DNA of 64,000 nt from Hoplostethus atlanticus (GCA_034670405.1 JAXDDX010000004.1:8504001-8568000); one strand, 5' to 3'. Shown: positions 21,002-34,534, counted from the stretch's first letter. The notes: a model not told the origin generated them from the sequence alone. Program-made: numbers and translations.

Positions 21002-23554
21002 CGGTGGACGGATAACTACAGCGAGAAAGGGGAACAATGTATGGAGAATCTGGTTAATGACATCATCTGCTTCCTGTTTCAGACTTATGCTTTTCATATA
21101 GACAATCATAACAGGCCATAGGAGCAGCTTTTGCATTCACACTTGAAGTAGCTCGGAGTGATCAAAGTGACTTCATTTATGTGACGCTATACAATATGAC
21201 ACTGACAGATGTTTGTGCAAAGCCGTGATACTTTTGGTATGTCCTCTGAGGTCTACGGCCTGAGATCAATACAAGCATACAGACTGGATTTCCCATGGTT
21301 CTCCTTGCCTAACACTCTGCCGACACACCTTTCGTCTCCCTGTATTGCTTTGACAAAACATTTAGGACAGGAGGTCGGCCTAATTACAGCCAAGGTTAAC
21401 CGCTCACCTTCCCCCTGTCTTTGGTAAATATGATATTTCCCCAGCTAGTTGCACCACTGTAGGTGTTTATTACCAATAACCATATCAGGCCTTCTGGTGG
21501 AGGGAAAGAAATCTCTTCAGGTCAGTTTCCAAACTAGTTAATATTTTATCCTGCATAGTGGTGTAATGACTATTATTGATTTCTCATCATCTCTTATTAA
21601 TGCAGTCTGGTGCCAGAGCAAAATGCTAATCGTATGTTACAACCCTCTACATTTTTCATGTTAACTTCTTCAATTACTGTAACTAAGAGCACATCTCAAT
21701 TCAAGGTCTTCGAAAGCAGGCTGCAATATTTCATAACTTCACTATGATATGTCTGATATGTCTCCCGGCCACATGGTTAATAGGTGTTGCATGCATTAAT
21801 AAAATGAAATAAAATAAAATGCTAACAGCTCTCACCATGTACAGGCTTTGGTATCAAGTGCTGTTGATAGATTGCTACACTTATCAGAGCCACTCAATTC
21901 ATTTGTCAGTCTATTCACTATTATATTATCAACAATATGTATGTATGTACTCAGCACCAGAGACTAAATCTGACCTTGCGTGCTACACTGACCTAGCACA
22001 CACCTTCGCCAGTGACCTCACCAGGAACACAAAGACAGGACCTGGCCTGCCAAGCGAGTGCAAAGTGAGCTGTTAAAGCCTGACGAGTGTTTTGTCATTG
22101 AAGCATGGCAGTGAAGGGGCCGACTGTAAGCACTGAGCAGTGCTCAGGGAGCAGCGGGGGTAAAAAGGCTCTGTGACTTGGCAGCCAGGATCACAGTCTG
22201 TGCCAACACAGCTGTCCGGCTGGCGACTCACTCAGCGGCGCTCCCGACGTCAAAGTGACGACCAATCTATCACTACGGCAGCCGGGCGCACAAGGACACA
22301 AAGGTGTAAAAACCCAGCCTGGAGAGAGGGGGGGAGAGCTCGAGAGGCGTGTTGACACGGTGTGAGGGATTTACACATCACGATCCATCCTCATAGACTT
22401 AGATATGGTGAAGTGATTTAATTGTCTTATCTTTCCTTCACAACGTCGAGGCTGGATAGGAAACGGACAAAAGAACACATTGGTAACGTCTTCTCTTCGG
22501 TGTATTTATGTATTTACTGTTAAATTGTGATTTTTGGTTTGATTCCAGAGAGTACATTCATTTATTTCTGCCGTACAGAACATTCCTTGTCTACCCTGCC
22601 CTCACGTCGACATCTACACACACACTGTCCAACATTTGAAGAGGGGGACAGAAATCAAATCAGTTCAAGGTTTGAACTGTGTAATTCGGTCAACTGTTAA
22701 TAACTAGCAGGGCGCCGAGCCTGTGAAATCTCTTTTGTTAGGAAGAGAGAGGGGAGGTTTTATGAACAGGCATTTCTCTCTTGTTCCAGGTTTTTGTTTA
22801 CACTTTCATTATATCTCTACTATATTATCTGATGCCTACATCCTGAGTCCAATCTCGCGGTTAGGTTTTAATCTCCTGACGCACTCAGCTCACTCGCCTC
22901 GTTGTCCTGTGCCACACGGGGAATCGGAGAGGGGTTATATTACAGCACATGAATCAAGGCAAAATGAAATGCACTCCAGACGCTTTCAGATGGTTTTAAT
23001 TTATGGCAGAGGGCTGCGGATACAAAAAATGCATTTAATGTAATCTGATCACTTTATTCGATGCTGAATTTATGAGCAATCTGACTCTGCCTGGCTGAGT
23101 GACTGACTTTAAAAATAGACCCTGTGATAGATTACAGACCTTTAACCCTAAATAATGCTGATAATAGTATTAACAATAATGACAATAATATTTTTTATTT
23201 ATACATCTAATTTTTATAAATGTAGTATATAAATGTTAGTATAAATTAGTATAAATGTTTATTCATACATGTAATTTATCCAATTTAGTAGTAAAAAGTA
23301 AATTTAAGTATAGTACATTTCTATGTAATAATAGAAAAGTGACTCTATAGTTATCAAAGCTTTGGGATTTGAACTAGTCAAGGGTTTATTAAACTCAATT
23401 CATTATCATTATAGACTCACAAATCAAACAAAACTGTCTTGCAGAAAGCAGTTTATAATAACTAGTCACTTGAGGAACTTGTTTGATCTTCCTGTGCCAA
23501 TTTAGCTGTTGTTTCAACGGGATTGACTTTCTCCGTCTCCTCTGTTGTGGTCCG
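21002..23554. other. Non-genic DNA, AT-rich at 23160-23345
   Basis: No gene seen. An AAAT-rich run lies at 21800-21820. A strongly AT-rich stretch at 23160-23345 has repeated TATAAATG and AATTTA words, perhaps a decayed tandem or a matrix-attachment-like tract. Open frames lack known domains. Confidence 0.5.
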
Positions 23555-23860
23555 CCTTCCATTGATGTCTCAATTGTAAATATCATCTCTCGCTCCGTGT
23601 CCTCAGAGATCAAATCAATTTACGAGTGCTGGATATCTGTCGTTGGACCAAATCCATTACGGTCAATCCAACCCAGCAGGGCATTTGGCTTGCACATTAA
23701 GAAGTCCACAGGCATTTACAGGGAAGTGAGGAGACGCATCAAGTTTTAATGCTCAAAGCCACAGAAACCAATGAAAGATTAGTCTGACTCATTACTTGAC
23801 ATTAATGCCTTGTGGCATTAAAAGAGAAGTGCAAAACGCTGTCAAACAAATATTCTTTTC
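23555..23860. promoter_or_regulatory. Enhancer-like block (candidate conserved non-coding element)
   Basis: A dense run of homeobox-type words (CAATTG, ATCAATTT, ATTACGG, CATTAAG, TTTAATG, GATTAG, CATTAC) ends in a perfect hairpin TTAATGCC-TTGT-GGCATTAA at 23802-23821. The text is unique and not CpG-depleted. No exon structure is seen. Conservation is inferred, not tested. Confidence 0.35.
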
Positions 23861-24459
23861 TCCTCAAAACACAAGTGAACAGAGGCTCTTTTTAATCTTT
23901 TGCTCTGTTGAGCGGATAATGCATGGCCACAAGCAAGAGCATTAGCATACAATCACACCGTTTGCTCCAGCCTGCGTGTTGGGATGCAAAGACTTTAGGA
24001 AGTGCATCCATCAGCAGTTTCAGGCTCCTGCTGAAAAACAAAATTGCCTCTTCCTTCCTTCAACTCTGACCCCGGTGTAACCAGTGACACCTGGGAAGCG
24101 AGGCTGTACCAGTGGATGCATGCACATTATTACATCGTCAGCCAATGGGGGATTTGCCTCCTTCAAATGTACAAGGTATTAGGTAAGCCACGCTGAGGCC
24201 TTCTCGCCCTTCCTCCTGGATGGAGTGTCTTCTTCGAGACGAGATGTTGATGTTCTCCCGACAGCAGCTTGTGAACATCTGTGTGATTGAGCTCTCCCTA
24301 AGCTCTCGCTCCCCTCCCTCCCCTCCCTCCGCCCTGAAATCAAGCGCAACATGAACCCGGTACCACTCTGCCTGTGCCCTTCTGCCTGCTCTCTCGCTCC
24401 CCTTCTATGAACGCATTCCTCCCTCCTCTCTCATCAACAGAGGTCCTTTAAGGAAAATA

Positions 24460-24730
24460 CCTGTGTTGCTCAATTTTTTTGGTGCATCGCCAGCATTTCT
24501 CAATTATTTCAAACCCATCTGGACAGTTGTTCAAAGCATACAATGTGCCGTGAGTCACGTAACGCTGCCCATCGGATCCTATTTGGTAGATTATCGAAAG
24601 GCATCCTTTTTCTCAAGGGAAGCAGCTTCCTTGTTCTCTCCAGGCTAATCATTTTCCAACTGGCAGAGAGTTGACATTACCCATTTGAGTCAATGCGATC
24701 AGCAGGTACATTATAGTCTCTGTCACCGCT
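24460..24730. promoter_or_regulatory. Enhancer-like block (candidate conserved non-coding element)
   Basis: Unique sequence with CAATTATTT, GAGTCACGTAAC, TAGATTATCG, GCTAATCATTT and TTGACATTAC words, typical of developmental enhancers. A 61-codon plus frame (24463-24648) overlaps it but has no recognisable domain. Confidence 0.3.
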
Positions 24731-24838
24731 GCTGAGGTTAGCTTCAAGTTGTTTTGTAGTTTGGTTTCATTGATGACATCACCAATGAAAGGTCACTTAC
24801 CTTTCACCTTTTCTTAATCTTCCTCCTGCTTCACACAG

Positions 24839-25006
24839 TTCGTACATTACGCTGCTTTACTTTTATATACCTACTACAACTATGAACTTGATATGAGGAC
24901 TGGCTGCTATCTGAGGTTACAACAGAAGAAGTGCATGTGTGTGAATCTTGGTCCAAAGATGATGCAGAAAGAGCTGAGAGCAAGACTCAACAGTGAGGCA
25001 ACAATT
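24839..25006 (+). CDS. Exon-like segment, 168 nt, fully open (unrecognised)
   Basis: A strong acceptor (CTTCCTCCTGCTTCACACAG, ending 24838) and a donor (AATT|GTAAGTG at 25007) enclose exactly 56 codons with no stop in the phase that begins at the acceptor. The peptide starts FVHYAALLLYTYYNYELDMR and continues with a cysteine/lysine-rich part (QQKKCMCVNLGPK) and KELRARLNSEATI. The frame is closed upstream by a TAA inside the pyrimidine tract (24815-24817), as expected for an intron. Length divisible by three makes it phase-neutral. I recognise no family, and a 56-codon chance frame is not rare. On the minus strand, GAAAG|GTAAGTG at about 24795-24802 is also a good donor, so the strand is not certain. 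Confidence 0.22.
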
Positions 25007-26435
25007 GTAAGTGGTCCTTGTGTTGTTCCTCCAGCTGCACCTATATGATAGTAATTGCCACAATTGCATTTTCAAACTGGGATCATAAAGGCCCAGTTTG
25101 AATGTAAACAAAATCACAAGCGACTATGTTGTGACAAGTACGCGACGAGTGTCCACGCACTTGTGTACTCGTTTACAATGAGATGAGCTAACTCCTACCC
25201 ACAATCCCTTTCAGCCACCCTGACTTTCCCTTCTGCCTGACTGCTCACATAAGCTCTTCTTTTAATGTCGAGTTCTGAGCCCGGGTTTTTGCAAAACTTT
25301 CAAAAACTGACACCATTCAGTTAAACAAAGAGAGACTACTACTGTATTCCATCTCTTTGCTTTCTCCACTGCGAGTGCTGAAATAGTTACAAGGACTTGG
25401 TTGGTTTGGTTCTCTAAAGATAGTGTGTGGAGAAAAAAAAGAAAAAGAAAAAGACTTTTGGATCTTGAAGAAATTATTCACGGCTGGAGTTCAGAGGAGC
25501 GCTCGTATGATGGGCTGTGACAAGTGTACCGCTCTAAGCGCGTCCCTGCCAGCCTGCAACGCCGTCGCCGCACGCCTTCCTCAGACACCATTAGCGCTCT
25601 GAACTGGGAGAGAGAGGCTCGTCATCACGCTCTCTCTCTCTCTCGCGGAGGAACAGAGGAACCGTGGTAACGTTTCTGAGATTTTGGGGCGACAGAGAGG
25701 TTTGTTTTGAAGGCCCTGCAAAGTGCTACAGATGATCTGAAATTTTAGTTTTTGCTTTTAGTCTGGAGTATCGTGTCAAGATCTTCCCGACGTCACGCTC
25801 CCATTTGTAGTTGGAGAGAGCAAATAAACACTTTCCATGTCTGTTGGTTGTTTTGCTCTACGTTTAATTGAGCAGTTGCTAACATCTTAGCTTTAGCTTT
25901 GATTCAAAGAATTTCATATGAAGCCGAATAGATAATCATAATTTCTATCAATGGAATCATCATAATCAACGAATTGATGATATTCAGACTCATACTGTTC
26001 TATTGTATTTTTAATTTGATTTTTTCAGCGGTACTACAAAGTGAACTGGAAATAAATATGAAAAAAGTGAGCTAAAATAGTTACTTAAAAGGGATTTGAA
26101 GATGTGGCGGTGTCTCTAATTGCCCCATCCTCTGTTGTGAGGTCCAGATGAGTCGTGTTTATGCATTCAGAGATGATAAAAAGGGGCTTCGCTTTAGGCC
26201 GAAGATAAGCACAATGACATGTCACCCCTTTTACACACACATCAGAGGAAGGGATGGGACCGGGGCCTTCTCAGACTACCCTTAACGACCCCCGCACTTT
26301 TCTCTCATGCATGTATTGAGATATGTGTGCCTTTGTACCTTTTGTCTAGTATCTATCTCCAACTAGGCCTCCAGCTATCTAGACGAGCCTGGAGTTGGAA
26401 GTTGTGCGCTAGCCCCAGACCTAGCGCTCTCTGAT
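25007..26435. other. Non-genic unique DNA
   Basis: No gene seen. It holds an A/G run at 25432-25453, a (CT)n run at 25630-25644 and CpG-rich sequence at 25495-25660. Confidence 0.5.
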
Positions 26436-26457
26436 GGGGGGGGGGGGGTGGGGGGGT
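26436..26457 (+). repeat. Poly-G tract
   Basis: G13, T, then G7: a strong candidate for G-quadruplex structure and a likely sequencing or assembly trouble spot. Confidence 0.85.
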
Positions 26458-29159
26458 GGAGAGAAAGAGGGTTCAAACAAACCCAAGCCTGTGAATTATG
26501 GAGTAAAGCTAGCTGGGAGCGCTGTGTAAATGAGTCTGGTTACATATGCTCAGGCCTCTCTGTGCCCAGAGGTCGTACGTCAACCTAAAGACAATGGCGA
26601 CATCAATCAGACGTTCTGTGTGTGTGTGGGTGAACATGTGTACGCCTGGACAACAGATTCAACACAGAAAAAATAACCACAGAGGGCATATTTTTATTTT
26701 TGAGAAAAAAAACAAAAAACAACAACAACAACACAGCAATGTGGTGGAAATGGCATTCTCCAGCTGTCTCCCAGCGCTCCCATCCAGAACCTCTGCAAGT
26801 TTTCCACTGTTTCTCCTCTCTCCTGTCTATACACTTGCCACTCATCAGATCGGTATGAACTCACCTTTAACAATGAGTGAGAGGGAACGGTTGCGGCCTC
26901 CTGACAGGTTATATTGATCCTTTTGGAATGGGCTGTCAAAGTCAAATCTACAAAATTGTGGGGTAAGTCTTAGCATGTTGCGCATCCACCGCTAAGTGAG
27001 CACTGTGAGGCAGGTCACCAGCCGACCAATCAAAATAGTTGCCATAAAGGGCATTTCACTTCTCACTGTGACAGCGTCGGAGGAGAGCAGTCATCGTCAA
27101 AAACAAACCGAGCCTGCCTGTCAGTACTGTAACAGGAGTGTGAAATCTGCTCCACTCCTGATTGCTCTTCTCAATAACCCCGAGATTTTAGCCCTGAAAA
27201 GGAAGAAGAAAAAAAAAGCCGTTTCTGTGAAAGTGATTGACTGCACTTGTTTCTAATAGGTGTCAGTCTTTGAATGTGAGCAACAAGCGCTGAAAGGTTG
27301 CATGCAAGCATGGTTACCTTGTTTTTGTGAGGGTATTGTGCTCGAGCGGAGGGCAATTACCCAGGATGACAGACACCAGTATTTACATCGTGGTGTTGCA
27401 GGACAGCAGCTTCAGATCACAGCATCTCAGAGACCAGTAGGCCCAGTATACCAGGAGTCATGTTTGTAGGGCTGGTGACAAAAAATGCCCATCAATGCTT
27501 GTCATCTGTGGAGCAGACAGACTAGGATGAAACATATCAAGCGCACCTCACAACCACCCGACTCCTCTCCTCTGCCTCCGTCCTCCTCACCCTGTTAGCC
27601 GATGCCCTCAGATCAGTAACACTCTCCATTCTCCTCTCTGACTGTGACCCCTTCCCCCTGCCTCTGGCTCACCACCACCTCTTCATTTCTGTTGCATTCC
27701 TCTGCATAGCCCACAGGGTTGGTTACAAACAATATATGCATGTTTTCATGATATTTTCCCCCCCAAAAGCAAATTTCTACTCCGATTTCAACTCATAACA
27801 ACAACTATATCGTATAATAACACTCGTGGTTTTATACGGTTTCATTATGATTTCAAATGTCTTTTTTTATGGTGAATACTTCAAGCATCATAACATACAT
27901 CCATCACTGCCAATTTACACGGCATGCACCTGAGGTTCACTAGACGATAATAGTGATAAAGTAATGGTTTCATTTATGATTAATGGATATAAGGATAACT
28001 GTCACAGCCAGAAGATCCTAATATAGCACTACTGTAACAGCACTGCTATTACTACCATTACCTTAAAGTGAATATCTTAGAAAGTGCCATACATAGAATA
28101 CCTAGACTTAAATAAGATGGTGCAAATGTTCATGACGGTCTTACTTGTTTTTGGATGATGCTGTGCATGTATGTGTGACCCATTGTCTATGAGAGGGACT
28201 CCTCAGAAGGTGGGTTTTCAGACGAGCTGCCTGTGTTGTCTACCCAAGCAGAACCTGGTGAACCAGTGAACCTGCAAACCTTGAAATGCAGATCTGAGGC
28301 CTGCTGAGGAGCGATGACAGCTGTCATAGCTCTGTGATAAAGTCAAACAAAAGAGAGAGAGAGAGCAAAGAGGGAAAAAAAGAGAAGAAGCAGCAACTTT
28401 AACACTTTTTTTTCTGCTGAAGACACAAGAGGATTTTTTTGGGGGGTGTGCTGAATCCTGCTACTCAGCATAAAATGTGTTGGATTGAGAAATAAATAAA
28501 AGGCTGTGAGTGACCAGTTGAAACGCTGCGGCGCTGCAGGGGTTTCTGCTTCCTTTGTTTAGATGCTAATATGCTGCTGTGATAGCAATATAGAACGAAG
28601 GGGTCCTCCTATGCCTTTGAAACATATTATCCCTCTGCATCTTTTTTACTAGCCTGGCACAACAAGGATAGTATCCCTTGGAGAGTAAATGAGGCCCTTT
28701 TGTTGCAGGCTGACCTGCAGGCGCTGAGCAGCCATTAACATAAGCATATGGGTAATATCTACCATCGCTGCCTTGTGCTTTTGTGTATGAGAAATAATGA
28801 TGCTTTGATAATACGGCCTTGTAGCATGTACAGTATTGTGCATAGTTTGGCCTTAGATGGTCAGAGATGTTCTGGTTTCAGTCCCTCTTCCTGTATATTT
28901 GATGTAACTCAGAGATTATCCTCAGCATGTTATCTGCCTTATCAACCCATAGTGTCTCTTCAGTGAGCTGGTCGGGTTCCTCAGCCTTCTGCCTGCTACA
29001 CATGGGGGTCAGGCGGCACAGGATCACTTTGTGCACCGCTACGTTGAGGGTGTTTGGGTGAACTTAAGTGAGACCCCGAGCAGGAAATGGACAAGAGGGG
29101 ATCAAAATGAGTGATGGAGAGACAGAGTTCGACTGGGAAAAAAAGAAAACACCAAACGG
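26458..29159. other. Non-genic unique DNA
   Basis: No gene seen. (CAA)n lies at 26703-26733. Positions 27535-27700 are C/T-rich. The rest is unique. Open frames across 26546-27469 have no recognisable domain. Confidence 0.5.
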
Positions 29160-29330
29160 AGAGCGAGGACCTTCTCGGGTTTCATTTTAATAGCGCAGAG
29201 CCATTTTTCTCCCTTTACGCTAAGCACAGGCCTGGCCATTAGGGCCTCTCTGCAGAATGTGTAAACCTCCTGCTATTAAAACCACAATTTGCACTGTCAG
29301 CTCCTATGAGCCAAATCTATGACCACCCCA
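29160..29330. promoter_or_regulatory. Enhancer-like block (candidate conserved non-coding element)
   Basis: Unique text with TTTTAATAGCGC, GGCCATTAGGGCC, GCTATTAAAACC and CACTGTCAGC words. No repeat or exon is seen. The assignment is by motif content only. Confidence 0.25.
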
Positions 29331-30474
29331 CAACCCCCTCCCCCCCCCGTGCACAACTCAGACCCCTTTTTTCCCCTTTTGTAACAACTTTCAGGCCACA
29401 ATAACCATCATCAGTTAAAGGCGGCGGGTCCATTACACTTCCCCTGTTCACACAGCCCTGCATTAAGCTAATATTATCTATTCCCAGAGTGGCCCAGCCC
29501 TTCACACACCCCATCAATTATTAATCTCCCTGCTCACAGCTAATGTTTGGTCTGAATTATTTAAACCTATCTTCATTTATCAATAAACATAAATGTTAAA
29601 CAAAGAATGCTGATGAGCGGCGTGAATTACACTGTAAAAAAAAACAACTTTATGAGATTATTTGGATGCACACTTGGATTTATGGGCGTGATATTCACCG
29701 GTAATGTTTCAAAGGAAGGACGGAGGACATTATGAAGGCACGCAGAGGGAGAACGTTCTCACACTCGGGGCCGGGCCTCATTGTTTATGGTCAATACTGT
29801 CAGCACTTTAGCAGTCAATGGGGAAACACTATTTTCAAGCCATATATCAAAATTTAACTTGGTTTTCATCTCATCCTTTTTTTCTTTTTTTTTTAAATGA
29901 ATGGATTTTCCTTCGCAACACAAAAGTGAATCCAAATCTACACGCCGAGATATGTGCTGTTGTTGAAAGCTCTTACATATTAGCTCGGTCCTCTCCCTGG
30001 GGTGCCATTACTGGTCAATACCCCTGCAGTGAGAACAAAATGAACCAGTGCCTCTGAGATGTCCAACCTGTTAAAAGGAGAAATGAGCAGACACGAACAC
30101 AACCTCTCTGTTGGGTTTTTTTGCAGTGAAAGAGAGGCCTATCCCACCACAGCCCCTTTGACTAATGAGGGAAAACAGCCAAACGTCACAGCCCTCCCTG
30201 TGCAAACACATTTGGATATTATGGATGACCTATGGAGGCAGGAATAATACGAGCCCTGAAGGGTGTGAAGGAGGCTCGGGGCTCGGAGGCTGGCTGCCTT
30301 GGCAGACGGACTTCATCCAAGAAGTCCAAGTGCCACCTCCGACAAGGAATGCTGAGAATTCCCCTGGCCCCGGCGCTCTGCAGCGTTAGAGGACGGCTTG
30401 AAAGATAAGAAGGAAGAAATACCGCCTTTATATATCTCTTGGTATGGAATTGATCTGAGACAAAGAAGGAGATC
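29331..30474. other. Non-genic unique DNA
   Basis: No gene seen. C9 lies near 29340 and T9 near 29889. A plus-strand frame of 176 codons begins at 30398 with a TTG, runs through the next TG repeat and has no recognisable domain. Confidence 0.5.

Positions 30475-30505
<31 letters not shown>
30475..30505. repeat. (TG)n microsatellite
   Basis: A TG run with one TTTG interruption. Confidence 0.85.
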
Positions 30506-31716
30506 TCGGGGAGGATGTCAGCAGAGTGGGTGGGATTGGTTCACCTCCAAAATACCCAAGACCCTCTTATCCAATCCACCTGTTATTATTCAAACAGTCT
30601 GAATGGACAGATTACATTTCCGAGCGCACAAAGAGTGGTAGGCTGCAATCACAGAGATATGAGGAAGAGCAGCGGCACATTTATAGTGACACCCAAGGGT
30701 ATATTTCTTCCATTCACGTTCGCGTCGCTCGCTGCCATTTTCCCCCCCCTGCCATCCTTACAGAAACATGGTCCAAATTCGATGCCCGTGCAATACCTTT
30801 TCGCCGTACCACCTAAATCCCCACCCCTCCCCACCTCCACCCTGCTGTCTCCTGTGTTGGGTAAACAAGGCGGAACCCTCGTCAGCGTGGTTAAGCTGGC
30901 GGCTCGTGACAGAACGCTGAAAGAGTGATTTAAGGTTTCAAGTGAGCAGCTTTCACAGTTAATTAACCTGCTGATGGCTGTGCATGTGTGGAGAGGAGAG
31001 AGAGAGAGAGAGGGATACAGGGGAGGAAACCCTCTTCAAGTCGCTTCGCCGTTTCAAGTTTTAAGACAGCCGTGTGTTGCTGTGACATCGCGGCTTAGTC
31101 TTCCAACAGAGCGATCACTCATTTGTTTCCCCTGCAAAGTTGTTGGTTCTGTAGCCTCTCTCCTTCTCGCCTTCATACATCGGAAAGGGTTTCAGATAAA
31201 GCTGTTGCTGCCTTCTCACCTCCGAATCTCAAAGCCATGAGGTCAGCCATTATCATGAGGGTACAGTTGGGAGATGAGGAAGGAAAAATGAACAAAAAGT
31301 ACGTGTGCTCATGCCTCATTTTATTCTGTTACAACTGCACAGGAATGCAACATAGTTTGAGGATATTTGAAGTCAGATCCCGTGTTTCATACAGCATGCA
31401 GGACAGCGGAGATGTTTGATTTCACTGTGTTTCACCTTGAAGTCTCCCTCTCACCGAGAGAGAGAAAATTCCCAGGTTCTAAATCGGTAATTACGGAAGC
31501 CCTCAGCCGCTCAGTCAGGAAGACTTGCTACCACTGGGATGGCTAAACACCTAGCGACTACTTCACCCCTGTGAAATTCTCAGGAAGTTCGGCTGTTAAG
31601 CTGCATTTAAATATGAGCTAATCACTCCCGCTGTAAATTTCCACGACGCTTTGCCGTTCACACTGGGAGGTCAGGGACTTTGGGGGTAGATGTGTGCCTG
31701 ATTTGCTCTGGAGAAG

Positions 31717-31718
<2 letters not shown>
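30506..31718. other. Non-genic unique DNA
   Basis: No gene seen. A short GA run lies at 30995-31013. Confidence 0.5.

Positions 31719-31753
<35 letters not shown>
31719..31753. repeat. (CA)n microsatellite (left arm of a CA/TG pair)
   Basis: A perfect CA run of about 17 units, facing a TG run of like length 131 bases away. Confidence 0.92.
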
Positions 31754-31755
<2 letters not shown>

Positions 31756-31882
31756 CTAACGTGGGCCATTAACAGTCATCAATGCTCTTGCACTCTCCCC
31801 AGGTTTCTTCTGAAACGTGATCTCCGGTATGCTGAAAGCTGGGTCCTCACCTGTTAGCAGAACACCCACCGGCCTCGTGGGT

Positions 31883-31884
<2 letters not shown>

Positions 31885-31918
<34 letters not shown>
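31885..31918. repeat. (TG)n microsatellite (right arm of a CA/TG pair)
   Basis: A perfect TG run of about 17 units. Being complementary to 31719-31753, the two could pair as a 34-bp stem. Confidence 0.92.
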
Positions 31919-31921
<3 letters not shown>

Positions 31922-34500
31922 TCTCTCTGGTTTACCACCCAGGCAGGAATGCGCCTGGATAGCAATAGCAGGATAGTGTGAGTGATTCATGCCCTGGTAA
32001 TTACAATGTGTGTCTGCTCATATTTAGCAGCTGTATATTCAGACAGATACCGCGGGATCTGACCTGACGGGGCTCGTCCTGCTCCTCCAGATCAGTCCAA
32101 TCAGGTTGTGCGGTTTGTTAGCGACAAGATAAAGAACGCTGTTTAAACTGTATTTTTAGGGAAACACTGTGAAGTTTCCAGCCTGCCCACAATTCATCCT
32201 TCTAATAATAATAACTCTAATAACTCCAACCAATTAATCTGAGTGTAAATGGTGACAGTCCGTGTGAATGGAGTAATTGTCCCTCCAAGACAGAGCTCAC
32301 GTCTTCATCTGCGTGGCAGTAATGTAAACTCTTGGTTAATTTACATTAACCTTGAGGCGATGCAGCAAAACAATTTCCAGCGAGAGCAGACGCATCGACA
32401 AAGCCAAATAAGAACATGTAAGTCATTATTGACTCTTAGCCCTTTTTTTAACTACCCTCCTTAGGACGCTGTAATTGTCTGTCCATGTATATGAGTAGCT
32501 CCAGGTTGTTTCGGATCACTCTCTGAGTCGTTCCCCGCCTGCAGTCTCGCTACGTTGCGTAATTATAGTTTGTATTGATACAGATTGAGCAGTAATCAGA
32601 AAAGCATTAACGTAACTGATCTCCCGTCTTTAGTTCCTCATTTTTGGAAAGCATCGCGGCAATCAAGTGATTTGACTCAATTGGTAAAATGAAAATCTGT
32701 TGGACGGAGAAGTCACATTACATTGATAAGAATGATGTAATCGCTTGCTGCATTAAAACAGATGTTGTTTTATGGTTGGATATAGCATGAATATACTCTT
32801 AACATGGCACCTTTATTATCCTCATGATTTATATCCTCTTATTAATATAATAGTTGAATAAAATCATGTTGTTTTTTATTTTATTCCTTTATAATAATAT
32901 GATAGAAATCATATTGTAGCGTCTAAGCCATAAGTTCAGCTCATACTTGTGATATTCATTTCCAAACACAAAATAATATACTTGTAAAAGTGCTGAAATA
33001 GTGAGAGAATAATATATGTGTGTGCATACTGTCTTGCTTTTTTTCTAAAGGGAAATGGGGATGTAGAGTAGAATGCTGCAGCACTGATCTATGGGACTCA
33101 ATGATGCAGCCCTCTCCCAAGGCACTCTGGGATGCATTTAGGACATGCATGGAGAAAACAATGGCGGGTGTATTACCAGAAAAGATAAATCTATCTCATT
33201 AATCCTTTATTCTCCCAGGCTGGGAGGCACATCTAAGGGAACATGCAGAAGCAGTATTGTACGCGAGGATCTTTCACACAGATGGGCAGAGAGGAGGAAA
33301 GGAAGAGGGAGGAGGGGCTTCGGTGTCAATCTGTGCATCATTAGACAGCGCAGCGACGGCGTAGAGGAAGAGAGGGATTACCAAGATGTGGCTTTCACAA
33401 CAAAATGATCAATGATGTCTTTGTCTTGTCATATAAAAAGATGCCCTCTCCCATCCGCTTTGAAGTCATGCATTACAATTAGTCTGCTTTTTTGAGAACT
33501 CATGAAAATCGAGGACTCGCAATGTAGGTCTAAGCTCTGGGATGTTGAGCTGCTCTAAAAAACGAGTACAAACACTGATCCGATGATCCTTATTGTCAAT
33601 GATTTGGTTATGTTAACTTCCTGCACAGTTTTCAAATATTCATTCTGAAGTTACAGTGTTTATTGACAAGCCAGACATTTCCCTGGCAGTGGTTTTCCAG
33701 CCCACAATCCCCAAGCACCCTTATTCCTCCGTATGTTCAAATTACCACCAGTAAATTCCATTGATTTTGGTCAAAAATGTCATTGATTTTTGCCCATCTG
33801 AAATGGTCGGGGAGTCCATAAAACAGATAAAGAGGTCATAACCATTTTACCAGCCTGTAGAACCCCACAGAAAGATTTAGGAGGTCGTGAAAGTCGTGAT
33901 GGTTAAAAAATGAGAGGAATGGGGCATCCTCCAAAGGCCAGTCTGAATGCACCAAGCACATTGTACACAAATCTATAAAACAGTAAACGTGTTGATAGCT
34001 GATGGCTTCGAAACCAGCTAGTTACGAAGAGAAATGCTTTTTTTTCCGTTAAAAAAAAGGTTTTGGATTTCTACGAATTGTAACTTCAGTCATACAGAAT
34101 CATTTCAAAATGAATGCGGACATCTATTTATTTTCCTTAATAGTACTATAAAGAGCACAAATGGAAGGCGACTTGCTGGGCTGAAACCTTAGTTGATTGC
34201 AAATTCAATTAGGCAGATTCCTCTGCTAATTTCGGAGGTTGGCTGATATCTGATACACCTGCAGCTAGGAGATTTTCCTAAGGATAAGGGAGCTAAATGA
34301 AAAGGCTTGGGTTTGAGCGGTAATATAGAGAGTAATGAGTATGTCACACAAATAGCTCCACTCTGCAGCTAACTATAGAAATGCTCTCCATAATCACCAG
34401 GACCACTGTTCTCTTCAGGATATTACTGCAGCACTTGGTTGGAGACTGAATATGGGCCATTTGCTTGCAACTGCACTCTATCTTTAGTAGGAAATGTCTG

Positions 34501-34503
<3 letters not shown>
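31919..34503. other. Non-genic unique DNA
   Basis: No gene seen. Positions 32690-32950 are AT-rich, with repeated TAATATAAT and ATCATATTG words. AATGGCGGGTG at 33160-33170 is YY1-like. Open frames at 33020-33408 lack recognisable domains. Confidence 0.5.

Positions 34504-34534
<31 letters not shown>
34504..34534. repeat. (CA)n microsatellite
   Basis: A near-perfect CA run. Confidence 0.92.

Noticed and set aside
30398-30928. 176-codon plus frame
   Set aside because: TTG start, crosses a TG repeat, length within chance, no recognisable domain.
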